Part shown: piece after piece, positions 1 through 8,071 of the stretch
How positions within the stretch are numbered: position 1 is the stretch's first letter
Layout: each line of letters starts with the position of its first letter
Origin: Planctomycetaceae bacterium
GTDB taxonomy: Bacteria > Planctomycetota > Planctomycetia > Planctomycetales > Planctomycetaceae
Assembly (NCBI GenBank): GCA_020638955.1
Contig: JACKHO010000002.1
Span: forward strand, 124,001-188,000
Reading direction: 5' to 3'
Length of the DNA stretch: 64,000 nucleotides
Program-made: the position numbers and the translations under genes
The notes under the pieces: model-generated
Database searches by the model: none
Seen by the model: only the letters and a program-made list of their open reading frames with translations
Told to the model about the DNA's origin: nothing

Positions 1-774
1 GTCGAGTCGGCGCTGAACTCACCTTATGGAATGGTACTGAGCGTTGGCCCGGTTGGCACAGGCAAGAGCACCACAACGTACAGTTGCTTAAACGCTCTCA
101 ATGTTCCCGGGCGAAGTCTAGTCACTATTGAGGACCCCGTTGAACGTCGCGTTGCAGGGGTCAATCAAATTCAGACCGACCCCAAAATCAACTTCGGCTT
201 CACCGAAGCACTGCGTGGCATTCTGCGTCAGGATCCTGACGTCATTATGGTGGGTGAAATTCGCGACGCCGAAACGGCCCACATTGCCGTGCGGGCCGGG
301 CTCACGGGAATTCGGGTCGTCAGTACTCTCCATGCCAGCGACACCGCATCCACAATTGACCTGTTTAATCAGTTTGAAATCCCACGGATGTTCATTGCCG
401 ACTCCATTAACTGCCTGATTGCACAACGGCTGCTTCGAAAAGTTTGTGGACAGGACCAGGAGACATACAAACCAGCGCCAAGCGACTGTAAGTTGTTGCG
501 ACTCACAGAAGAGCAAGCCCAAAGCATCGAACTGGTGCGCGGGCGCGCTTCGTCGGCGAATTTCCACAGCGGTTACTTTGGACGTACCGGTGTTTTTGAA
601 GTCATGCGGTTCAATGAAGAAATCCGAGAACTGGTTTCTACCGGGCGTTCCGGCCGCGAGATTTTCGAAGCCGCCCGGGCGAAAGGGATGAAATCCCTCG
701 AAGACGTTGCCATCGAAAAGGTGCTTGCCGGAATTACGACAACCGACGAAATGGTCCGTGTCTTGTGGCACTAA
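1..774 (+). CDS. GspE/PilB-type secretion ATPase, C-terminal part (5' truncated by window edge)
   Basis: This is the C-terminal ATPase half of a type II secretion or type IV pilus assembly ATPase, which powers pseudopilus or pilus polymerisation at the inner membrane. The frame is open to base 1, so the gene starts upstream of the window and the ATG at 31 is internal. The Walker A loop reads GPVGTGKST, and the Asp box and Walker B follow in DPDVIMVGEIRD. The downstream TLHASD His box and RTGVFEV element are typical of the family. The tetracysteine zinc site usual in GspE/PilB is missing: after RKVCG the CxxC spacing is not kept. GspE and PilB cannot be separated without the N-terminus. Confidence 0.9.
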   Translation, partial: VESALNSPYGMVLSVGPVGTGKSTTTYSCLNALNVPGRSLVTIEDPVERRVAGVNQIQTDPKINFGFTEALRGILRQDPDVIMVGEIRDAETAHIAVRAGLTGIRVVSTLHASDTASTIDLFNQFEIPRMFIADSINCLIAQRLLRKVCGQDQETYKPAPSDCKLLRLTEEQAQSIELVRGRASSANFHSGYFGRTGVFEVMRFNEEIRELVSTGRSGREIFEAARAKGMKSLEDVAIEKVLAGITTTDEMVRVLWH

Positions 775-801
775 ACATCGATATCTACACGAGCGACAAC
801 A

Positions 802-1611
802 ATGAAAACCTTCTGCTCCGCAATTCTGCTGCTGACAATGGTTACGGTCCTCAGGGCCGAGGAACCGAACACGTTGCCAGCGAAAGAAAACTTTCATTTG
901 TACTTGCTGGTCGGTCAGTCCAATATGGCTGGGCGAGGCACGGTGGGTGAGGAAGACCGTAAGCCACACGCACGCGTGTTCATGTTCAGCAAATCGCAGG
1001 AGTGGGTACCAGCCGTCGATCCTTTGCACTTCGACAAACCAGGAATTGTCGGCGTTGGTTTAGGCAAAACGTTTGGCATCGACATCGCCGAAGCGAACCC
1101 CGACGTGACCATTGGCCTCATTCCCTGTGCAGTGGGGGGATCACCGATTTCTACATGGGAATCAGGCGGATTTCACAAGCAGACGAATTCACATCCCTGG
1201 GATGACGCCATGAAGCGCGCCCATGCGGCCATGGAGCGAGGAACATTGAAGGGAATCTTGTGGCACCAGGGCGAGTCCGATGCCAACGCCAGTCTGGCAC
1301 CGGTTTACAAAGAAAAACTGCACCACCTTATTGCCCGGTTCCGCAAAGAACTCAATGCTTCCGACGTGCCGTTTATCGCAGGACAAATGGGACAGTTCGC
1401 AGAGCGTCCCTGGGATGAACATCGCAAACTCGTCGACGCGGCTCACCAGTCACTGCCGAACGACGTGGATCACACCGCCTTCGCTTCCTCCGATGGACTC
1501 GGACATCGCGGCGACGAGGTCCACTTCAACACGGCAGCCTACCATGAGTTGGGGCACCGCTACGCGAAGGCGTATTTGTCACTGACAAAGAAGAGTTTAC
1601 CGCAGCAATAG
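802..1611 (+). CDS. Secreted SGNH-type carbohydrate esterase (SASA/CE6-like)
   Basis: A 269-residue predicted exported esterase that probably removes acetyl groups from polysaccharide or sialate-like substrates. A signal peptide covers about residues 1-19, cleaved near VLRAEE. The nucleophile block GQSN is at residues 37-40, with Ser39 the likely nucleophile. The block HQGESDA follows in mid-protein, and the Asp/His pair DEVH is at residues 238-241 near the C-terminus. This is the full block set of the sialate O-acetylesterase-like family (PF03629). It begins just after the upstream ATPase, but the functional link is unclear. It fits the sulfatases and other polysaccharide-related genes of the window. 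The ATG at 802 is chosen because it gives an intact signal peptide; no strong Shine-Dalgarno is seen. Confidence 0.85.
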   Translation: MKTFCSAILLLTMVTVLRAEEPNTLPAKENFHLYLLVGQSNMAGRGTVGEEDRKPHARVFMFSKSQEWVPAVDPLHFDKPGIVGVGLGKTFGIDIAEANPDVTIGLIPCAVGGSPISTWESGGFHKQTNSHPWDDAMKRAHAAMERGTLKGILWHQGESDANASLAPVYKEKLHHLIARFRKELNASDVPFIAGQMGQFAERPWDEHRKLVDAAHQSLPNDVDHTAFASSDGLGHRGDEVHFNTAAYHELGHRYAKAYLSLTKKSLPQQ

Positions 1612-1713
1612 CGACAATTTGTCTGCACTGCCTTGCTGATTCGATGTCGGACCGACATCATTGATGAAATAAAGGCGTAGTTTCTCCCGCATTGGTTTGA
1701 GCGCGGTCTGGCG

Positions 1714-2700
1714 ATGGCGGTTATCGAAGTCGAAGAACTCGAAAAGCAGTACAAGTCGGGATTTTTTGGCCCGACCATTCACGCCCTGAAAGGCGTGTCG
1801 CTGCACGTGGAGGCAGGTGAGATTTTCGGCCTGCTCGGTCCCAACGGCGCTGGCAAGACCACACTCATCAAAATCCTGCTGGGAATTGTCAGCAAGACCC
1901 GCGGCAAGGCGACCATGCTGGGTGAGCCCGCCGGAAGTCGTCGCTCACGTGTGCGTGTTGGTTACCTCCCCGAACATCATCGGATTCCCCACCATCTCAC
2001 CGGAAACACAGCACTCGAGTACTACGGGTGCCTCAGTGGCATGTCGGTTCGGGCAATTCATGAGAAACGCGAAGCACTGCTGGAGACGGTGGGTCTACGC
2101 GGGCGCGGACAGGACCGCGTCAACACGTATTCCAAAGGGATGTTGCAGCGACTCGGATTGGCGCAAGCCATGCTGCACGATCCCGACCTCATTATCCTGG
2201 ATGAACCGACTGACGGCGTCGATCCTGTGGGCCGTTCGGCAATTCGTCGCGTGCTGAAACAAATCAAAGATCAGGGCAAAACCATTTTCCTCAATAGCCA
2301 CTTGTTGCAGGAAGTGGAGTTGGTGAGCGATCGGGTCGCCATTCTCGACCGGGGCGAAGTGAAACTCATTGCTGGAGTGCAGGACCTCACGAGCGACCAG
2401 AAGACGTACCAGCTCTCGGTTGTCGGAGCACGTGACAAAATCACCTCGGCCCTGGAAGGCCGAGAACTTTCTCAATGGCAACCTGGCGGTGAGAACGTGC
2501 ATTCGTTCTGCATTGGTGTCGAAGATGATGGAGCGGTGGATTACGTCGTCGACCAACTGCGGAAGGCAGGCGTGAGCATTCGAGCCATGTCCGCCAGAAA
2601 GACCTCGCTCGAAGACGCATTCATCGACATTGTCGAAGAAGCAGAAGTACAGCGAGCGGCCAAAGAAACGACAAACGGCAAGAAGACTCCGAGTAAGTAA
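1714..2700 (+). CDS. ABC transporter ATP-binding protein
   Basis: A 328-residue ATPase subunit of an ABC-2 type exporter. Walker A is GPNGAGKTT, the signature motif is YSKGMLQRLGLA, and Walker B is LIILDEPTDGVDP, followed by the switch His in FLNSHLL. About 90 residues beyond the nucleotide-binding domain form a C-terminal extension common in ABC-2 ATPases of the NatA/CcmA type. The permease gene starts 66 bases downstream on the same strand, so the two very likely form one transporter. The substrate is not evident. The start at 1714 gives the expected N-terminus just ahead of the first beta strand. Confidence 0.92.
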   Translation: MAVIEVEELEKQYKSGFFGPTIHALKGVSLHVEAGEIFGLLGPNGAGKTTLIKILLGIVSKTRGKATMLGEPAGSRRSRVRVGYLPEHHRIPHHLTGNTALEYYGCLSGMSVRAIHEKREALLETVGLRGRGQDRVNTYSKGMLQRLGLAQAMLHDPDLIILDEPTDGVDPVGRSAIRRVLKQIKDQGKTIFLNSHLLQEVELVSDRVAILDRGEVKLIAGVQDLTSDQKTYQLSVVGARDKITSALEGRELSQWQPGGENVHSFCIGVEDDGAVDYVVDQLRKAGVSIRAMSARKTSLEDAFIDIVEEAEVQRAAKETTNGKKTPSK

Positions 2701-2766
2701 ATCGCTTGAGGTTCCACCCTCATCCAACAGTGTGAACAGCCGAAACCTGTAGCCTGAAGTACACGC

Positions 2767-5085
2767 ATGCGTCCCTATCTCGCAATTATCAAAGACTCAT
2801 TTCGCGAGGCATTTGCGTCCTACGTGCTATGGGCGACGCTCGTGGTCATTACGCTGTTTCTCCTGGTCCTACTGCCGATTCATTTCGATGTCGATCAGGC
2901 GACGGAGTTCCGGGATGGAGAAATCTCAAACTGGGATCGGCTCCTCACCGATTTGCGCGACGCAGCAGAAGGCGGCGACGAATCTCCGGGCGGACACATC
3001 TGGTCGATGCTGACGGAAGACCAGCAAAAACTCGTTGATGACTACCTCGACGGAAATTCAGGTGATGAACCGGGACCTCCCGGTGGTCGTCGAATGCGAC
3101 AGCAACGAAGGTTCCTGGGTGGACTGAACAAGTTGCTCGGCAATGCGGAGTTGTACGACGAAGCAGCATTCGCCGACGTTGAAGTTTCAGAAGAAATTCT
3201 CCACGCCGTACGAAATTCCAAGGACGGCAGTGATGAACTGAAAGCGGCACAACGCGAACTCATCGCTGCCACATTCCCACGTTCGTTTGATCTGTTCAGC
3301 GACGGCGCCGTGTATGTGGGATACCTGATTTGGAAGCACGACTCGCCACTCCCGGTCGCTCCGAGCGAACTCAATGGACTCATTCGCAGCGGGCTCGCGA
3401 TTTCCGTGTCGCTGATTTTTGGCTGGGGCGGAATTCTGGTTTCCATACTCGTCACATCAAACATCATTCCGCGAACGTTTGAACCCGGCGAAATCGTGCT
3501 CCTGCTCAGCAAGCCCATTTCAAGACCATTGCTGTTCGTTTCACGATTTATTGGGGGCTGCGCCTTCACGTTTGTGAACGTGGCGTATCTGCTCGTTGGT
3601 TTGTGGCTGATTGCTGGCATGCGGTTTGGAATTTGGAATCATCGGCTGTTGCTCGGGATTCCAGTGTATGTCTTTCTATTCGCCGTGTATTTCTCCGTAT
3701 CGGCGTTCATTGGGCTCCGGTTCCGCAATGCCATTATTGCCGTCGGTTTTACCATTGTGTTCTCGTTCTTCCTGTGGGCGTTGTCATTCACCAAGGGAAT
3801 TTTCGATCAGGTTGTGCTGGCTCCCATTAGAATCACCACCATTGTTCCCGCTGGTGATGAGGTCCTTGTCACCAATTCCTCCAAGGAAACACTCATTTGG
3901 CAACAGCAGAACTGGAAACCAGTTTTCAACGAATCGGGGCAGCAGGGACCGCAGTTTCAGCGCCGCATTTTGTTCGCCGACAGCCATTTTCATCCTCAAT
4001 ACGATGCGGGGAACGACCGTATCGTCGCGATGAAACCGGGCACTGGATGGTCCTCGAACGACGTCATCGCTGGAACCAGGGCCTCGAATTGGGAACGAAC
4101 CGAATTAGGACGCACACCCGATTCCATTCTGGCACTGTTTGTCGATGGAAAAGGGCGTGTCATTTGCGTCGGCATGTCTGGCATTTACGACTTTGTTCCG
4201 CCCGATCCCGAAGAGCAAAAGAACCTGGAAATCCTCGAAGCCGCTTCGGGAGGATTTTGGAAACCACCCTCCCGCACTGGCACAAAGTCGCTGCATGCGG
4301 AGGGGTTTGCGCGAGTTCGACGTGAAGACTCTATCGCGATGAATCCCGCAACGAGTGCCCTTTCCATTTATCGCGGCGGCACCCTCACGAACTATCCGCA
4401 ACTCGAAGATGGAACCTACGGAGCTGGCGAGACGGTTGCACTGCAACATGCCAACACTGAATCTGACGCGCGTCAGGCGGTTGTCGCCGCAGGAAATACA
4501 GTACTCGTCGGATACGAAGACGGAATTGTCGAGTTGGTCGGGGGCGAAAGTCGCGAGTTCGACACGCTGGAAGGGGACACAATTAAGTCGAGTGAAACAT
4601 CGAGCAATGGTCGGTTCGTCGCGTTCCTCACACACGAAGGTCGAGTCTGGCTCTTTGACTGCGAAGCGAAGCAGCCATTGAGTATTCGTATTCCGGCGCA
4701 AGGAAATGTGTCGGCCATTGCGTTTCGGGGTGAGAATGAGCTGCTCATTGCTGATCGCTATACCCGAGTGCGAGCCATTGACGTCGAAGATGGCCACGTG
4801 CTCGAACAATTCGCCCCAAGCGACTCCATGATAATGAAAGCGTACTTCTGGGTAGTGAAGCCGCTGCACCTTGTGTTACCGAAGCCGTCGGAACTGAACA
4901 CCGTGGTGACCACCCTGATGACTGAGAAGGAATCTGAAGTGTTGACTGCAGGTCAACAGGCAGATGCGAATCTTCAGCAGGAACGAATTAGCGTCGACAC
5001 CTGGACACCCGTGTGGACCAGCCTGGCGTTCACTCTGTTCATGATTGGACTCTCCTGCTGGTACATTTCCTCCCGCGATTTCTAG
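2767..5085 (+). CDS. ABC-2 type permease with large propeller-like extracytoplasmic domain
   Basis: A 772-residue membrane protein, partner of the ATPase just upstream. Predicted membrane segments lie at about 19-40, 209-230, 254-284, 296-318, 322-344 and 751-769. Two soluble regions are unusual. About 165 residues separate TM1 and TM2, and about 400 residues (350-735) lie between TM5 and the last helix. The second region has recurring short strands ending in hydrophobic-D/Y patterns (for example RVWLFDCEAK and RVRAIDVEDG), as in WD/PQQ-like beta-propellers. Ordinary ABC-2 permeases are 250-400 residues with six clustered helices. The insertion may sense or bind the cargo outside the cell, which is inference. 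Confidence 0.85.
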   Translation: MRPYLAIIKDSFREAFASYVLWATLVVITLFLLVLLPIHFDVDQATEFRDGEISNWDRLLTDLRDAAEGGDESPGGHIWSMLTEDQQKLVDDYLDGNSGDEPGPPGGRRMRQQRRFLGGLNKLLGNAELYDEAAFADVEVSEEILHAVRNSKDGSDELKAAQRELIAATFPRSFDLFSDGAVYVGYLIWKHDSPLPVAPSELNGLIRSGLAISVSLIFGWGGILVSILVTSNIIPRTFEPGEIVLLLSKPISRPLLFVSRFIGGCAFTFVNVAYLLVGLWLIAGMRFGIWNHRLLLGIPVYVFLFAVYFSVSAFIGLRFRNAIIAVGFTIVFSFFLWALSFTKGIFDQVVLAPIRITTIVPAGDEVLVTNSSKETLIWQQQNWKPVFNESGQQGPQFQRRILFADSHFHPQYDAGNDRIVAMKPGTGWSSNDVIAGTRASNWERTELGRTPDSILALFVDGKGRVICVGMSGIYDFVPPDPEEQKNLEILEAASGGFWKPPSRTGTKSLHAEGFARVRREDSIAMNPATSALSIYRGGTLTNYPQLEDGTYGAGETVALQHANTESDARQAVVAAGNTVLVGYEDGIVELVGGESREFDTLEGDTIKSSETSSNGRFVAFLTHEGRVWLFDCEAKQPLSIRIPAQGNVSAIAFRGENELLIADRYTRVRAIDVEDGHVLEQFAPSDSMIMKAYFWVVKPLHLVLPKPSELNTVVTTLMTEKESEVLTAGQQADANLQQERISVDTWTPVWTSLAFTLFMIGLSCWYISSRDF

Positions 5086-5103
5086 AGCGAACAGTTATCA
5101 CAA

Positions 5104-5140
5104 CAAAAAAACGCGGTGGGAAATTTCCCACCGCGCTTTC
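5104..5140. terminator. Bidirectional intrinsic terminator
   Basis: A perfect 24-base palindrome at 5112-5135 (arm CGCGGTGGGAAA) lies between two convergent genes. On the minus strand the hairpin is followed by seven to eight T residues (A-run at 5105-5111 on the plus strand), a strong factor-independent terminator for the adenylating-enzyme gene. On the plus strand the T-tail is weaker but usable for the permease gene ending at 5085. Confidence 0.9.
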
Positions 5141-5162
5141 TGTTTGTGACTCACCTGACGAT

Positions 5163-6260
5163 CTAATAGACGCCGACGGTCGTGGTCTTGGCGAACTCGT
5201 GGAATGGGCGGGTGCCGCTAATTCCGTCCCAGGGATACTTGTCGTGAGGCTTTTCCCGTTCTCCTTCGTCCCGTTCCATGAAACCTGGAACGAAGAGTTC
5301 GTCGGTGAGTGTGTACAGTTTGACACGTCCTGTTTCGCCGTAGCCGACAACTTTCGAGTAGTCCTCGAACTCGACCACTTCAATCGCGGCACGTGGTTGC
5401 GGTGCGTAGTACGTAATTTTGTACTCGTCGGCAGGATCAAATGGCTTACCGCAGGCCAGTCCCATGAGGGTATTGCCGTACGTCGGTGTGACGTAAACAT
5501 CAGGGCCGAGCAGTTCCTCACAGCAGAACCGGTACCACTGTGGCGTGAACTCGGTACCGCCGGCGAAAATCCCGGTAATGCCTGCTTCGGCAATGCTGGA
5601 GTCGTTATCCATGAGTCGCAAGGCCAGAGCTTCCAGCAGTTTCGGTGTCGCGAACATGCACTTCACGTCGTGGCCTGCTGACAGCACGGTTACGGCCTGA
5701 TCAATAACGTGGTCGGCATATGCCTTGGCACCCGCGATGTCACCCTTCTTCAGCAGTTTCACCACCCAGCGAGGGTCAAGGTCAACACAGAAGCAAATCC
5801 CGCCACGGTGCTGACACAAGTGCTCGACAGCCAGACGGAGACGCCGCGGGCCTGAGGGACCAAGCATCAACCAGTTCGATCCCGGTGGGAACTTGTCGTC
5901 AGGCAGCGTCTTGGAGAATTCTTCGTAGTCGATCCAGTGGTCCCGTACGACGCAGCGGCTTTTCGGAATACCCGTCGTACCGCCGGTCTCGAACACATAC
6001 CGCGGTTCGTTGGCGAATTTCTTGGGCAGAAACTTTGTGACCGGTCCGCCACGCAGCCATTCGTCTTCGAACAGCGGAAACTTCTTCAAATCTTCGAAGC
6101 AGTTCACGTCGGTCAATGGATCGAAGTCGTAAGTCTTCGCCTGTTCGAGCCAGAAGGGGGCTCCCAGTTCAGGATCAAAGTGCAAACGGACGGTACGCAC
6201 GGTTCGCTCGTCCAGCAACCGACGAGATTCCGCGTACTTGGCATCAAGAGTGTCGCTCAT
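5163..6260 (-). CDS. PaaK/LuxE-like ANL-superfamily acyl/aryl adenylating enzyme
   Basis: A 365-residue protein resembling phenylacetate-CoA ligase and LuxE acyl-protein synthetase. These enzymes activate a carboxylate with ATP to an acyl adenylate. The phosphate-binding loop is visible as ETGGTTGIPK. A second conserved stretch, TPTYGNTLMGLACG, matches the adenine-binding region, and ELFVPGFMERDEGE carries the later core Asp. It is shorter than PaaK (about 430 residues) and seems to lack most of the mobile C-terminal domain, closer to LuxE. It sits alone, divergent from the next gene, with no acyl reductase or thioesterase neighbour, so the substrate is open. Confidence 0.75.
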   Translation of the reverse strand: MSDTLDAKYAESRRLLDERTVRTVRLHFDPELGAPFWLEQAKTYDFDPLTDVNCFEDLKKFPLFEDEWLRGGPVTKFLPKKFANEPRYVFETGGTTGIPKSRCVVRDHWIDYEEFSKTLPDDKFPPGSNWLMLGPSGPRRLRLAVEHLCQHRGGICFCVDLDPRWVVKLLKKGDIAGAKAYADHVIDQAVTVLSAGHDVKCMFATPKLLEALALRLMDNDSSIAEAGITGIFAGGTEFTPQWYRFCCEELLGPDVYVTPTYGNTLMGLACGKPFDPADEYKITYYAPQPRAAIEVVEFEDYSKVVGYGETGRVKLYTLTDELFVPGFMERDEGEREKPHDKYPWDGISGTRPFHEFAKTTTVGVY

Positions 6261-6425
6261 GTCTTTTAAGTGCTAATCAACTGCAGTCTGAAAATGCCCG
6301 CCTCACGCACTGGATGATAGGAGAAGGCCGCCCGTTTGGACAGTTTCGGCGCTGTCTCGAACGAAAACATTCGTCTTGGCCTCCCCTGAGCCTGCAAACT
6401 ACCATGCCGCCACGTACAAATTCAT

Positions 6426-6431
6426 GGAGGG
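6426..6431 (+). promoter_or_regulatory. Shine-Dalgarno deciding the start at 6439
   Basis: GGAGGG lies seven bases before the ATG at 6439. It selects that codon over the in-frame ATGs at 6376 and 6424 and puts a signal peptide at the very N-terminus. Confidence 0.75.
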
Positions 6432-6438
6432 AATTGGA

Positions 6439-7818
6439 ATGTCACGTCTGGGATCGATCGTACTGGCCGCAGTCATGGGACTGTTGAGCACACAATATGC
6501 AGGGGCTGTGGAACTGACGGAAAGTGCCACCGACTCGCGGACCTTCCAGACGAAATCCCAGGTGCAGACTACCGGCCAGGTGTTTACGCTTTCCAGCGAA
6601 GGGAAGAAAGATCCCCTCAAACTGGCCGCCACGGCCCAACTTCAGTTCCGTTCGCGACGACTCCCCCCTGCCGGACGCGATGCTGAAGCACTCCGTTCGG
6701 TTCGCGAGTTTGAAGTAGCCCGCGTCGACACAGAAGTCTCGGGATTCAAAACCGCTGTCGTGCTCCCCGCACAACTTAAAACAGTCGTTGCCTCGGGAAC
6801 CCGCGAAGGCGTTCGCAGCTACTGCCCGGAAGTGCTCATGACTCGCGAAGCGCTCGACCTGCTCGAGATGCCCGGTGATCCACTCGCCCTCATTGCATTA
6901 TTGCCATTGGAATCGGTCGAAGTTGGTGGCACTTGGGCGCCAAACGAGTGGGCCATTCAAATGCTCTCCGGAGTCGAAGCTGCTGAGTCCAGCCAAATGA
7001 CATGCACGCTCGAATCGGCTGATCAAACGACCGCCGTGTTTGCTTTCACTGGCGACGTCAAAGGGCAACGCTTGGGTGCGGTGTCGACGGTCCAGTTCAC
7101 GGGTCGCGTCCAGTACAACGTCGCGGAAAAGTTCATTTCAGCGGCGAAACTCAGGTACAGCGTGAAGTCGGAAGTAGGCACCATCAACCCCGGCCTGGAA
7201 GCGCTGGTTGATGTCGACTTCACCCGCAGCCTCTCCAATACGCCGGGCATGCTGACCGACGCTTATGTGCAGAACATTCCGTTGAATGCCCCGGAAACCG
7301 CTCTCGAACTCGTCTTCGATGCCGTCCCGTGGGGATTGCGTTTGCTGCATGGCCGGGACTGGCATCTATTCCAGGCCGTGTTCGAAAGTAGCGAGTCACA
7401 GCACGCCGTTGCGATTCTCCGCATGGTCGACCAGGGGGCTCTCGTCTCACAATGTAACATCGCACCGGTCACCAACGTGCAGCCCGGCAAACGCACGCCG
7501 CCTCAGGAATTTGAACGCGACATCCAAACCTCGCTAGGTTCAAGACTCACCAAACTCTCCGAGCAGGAAGACATTCCCACCAACAACGGTCGGTACATTT
7601 ACCGTGTGGTTGCAGAAGGGGAAGTAGAAATCAGTGGTGACAAGGGAGGTGTGAAAATCCCAATGAACTGGATTTACTACCTCTGCACCAACTCCGACGG
7701 CCGCCAAGTCTCCTTCGTCTTCGCCGTCGAACCCGAACTCCGCGAAACCCTCGGCGAGCAGGATCGTAACATCGTGACGTCGGCCTCGTTCTTCGCGGTG
7801 CCGCAAGCGGGACGGTAG
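6439..7818 (+). CDS. Predicted secreted protein of unknown function
   Basis: A 459-residue protein that I do not recognise. From the ATG at 6439 it begins with a clear signal peptide (MSRLGSIVLAAVMGLL, cleavage near YAGA-VE). The rest is beta-rich with alternating hydrophobic residues and no membrane helix. No catalytic motif or cofactor-binding motif is visible. An upstream in-frame ATG at 6376 would bury the signal peptide, and the Shine-Dalgarno at 6426 argues against it. It is transcribed divergently from the adenylating-enzyme gene. An exported planctomycete-type orphan is the best description. Confidence 0.75.
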   Translation: MSRLGSIVLAAVMGLLSTQYAGAVELTESATDSRTFQTKSQVQTTGQVFTLSSEGKKDPLKLAATAQLQFRSRRLPPAGRDAEALRSVREFEVARVDTEVSGFKTAVVLPAQLKTVVASGTREGVRSYCPEVLMTREALDLLEMPGDPLALIALLPLESVEVGGTWAPNEWAIQMLSGVEAAESSQMTCTLESADQTTAVFAFTGDVKGQRLGAVSTVQFTGRVQYNVAEKFISAAKLRYSVKSEVGTINPGLEALVDVDFTRSLSNTPGMLTDAYVQNIPLNAPETALELVFDAVPWGLRLLHGRDWHLFQAVFESSESQHAVAILRMVDQGALVSQCNIAPVTNVQPGKRTPPQEFERDIQTSLGSRLTKLSEQEDIPTNNGRYIYRVVAEGEVEISGDKGGVKIPMNWIYYLCTNSDGRQVSFVFAVEPELRETLGEQDRNIVTSASFFAVPQAGR

Positions 7819-7959
7819 TCTCAACACACCGTATCGAGTCATTCTGTTTTCGGAAAGAATTCCACTTCAACGAAGGCGGCAATTGCGTACCCGGCGTTTT
7901 GTGCTTTTTGCTTGAACCGCCGATCGGCTGTGTTGTTTTGTCAAGTTGCGGTGGTCGTG

Positions 7960-8024
7960 GTAGGAGGGGCGACTTCGAAGTGAAAACCTGTGGCACCTTC
8001 GACGAACACCTCCACTCCTCCTAC
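7960..8024. repeat. Imperfect inverted repeat in the leader of a sulfatase gene
   Basis: The outer arms GTAGGAGG (7960-7967) and CCTCCTAC (8017-8024) are perfectly complementary, and inner segments CTTCGAAG and CCTTCGA add partial pairing. It lies in the 253-base gap before the sulfatase start at 8072. It could be an interspersed palindromic repeat or an RNA structure in the leader. No second copy was seen in the window. Confidence 0.4.
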
Positions 8025-8071
8025 ACTACCGTTTCGTCAACACATGGTGATTCACGAAACGGGAAGACCAC

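Noticed and set aside
118..1029. 303-codon minus-strand frame
   Set aside because: Antisense to the GspE/PilB ATPase and esterase; composition looks like a shadow frame.
5013..5681. 222-codon plus-strand frame across the terminator
   Set aside because: It runs through a strong bidirectional terminator and antisense to the adenylating enzyme.
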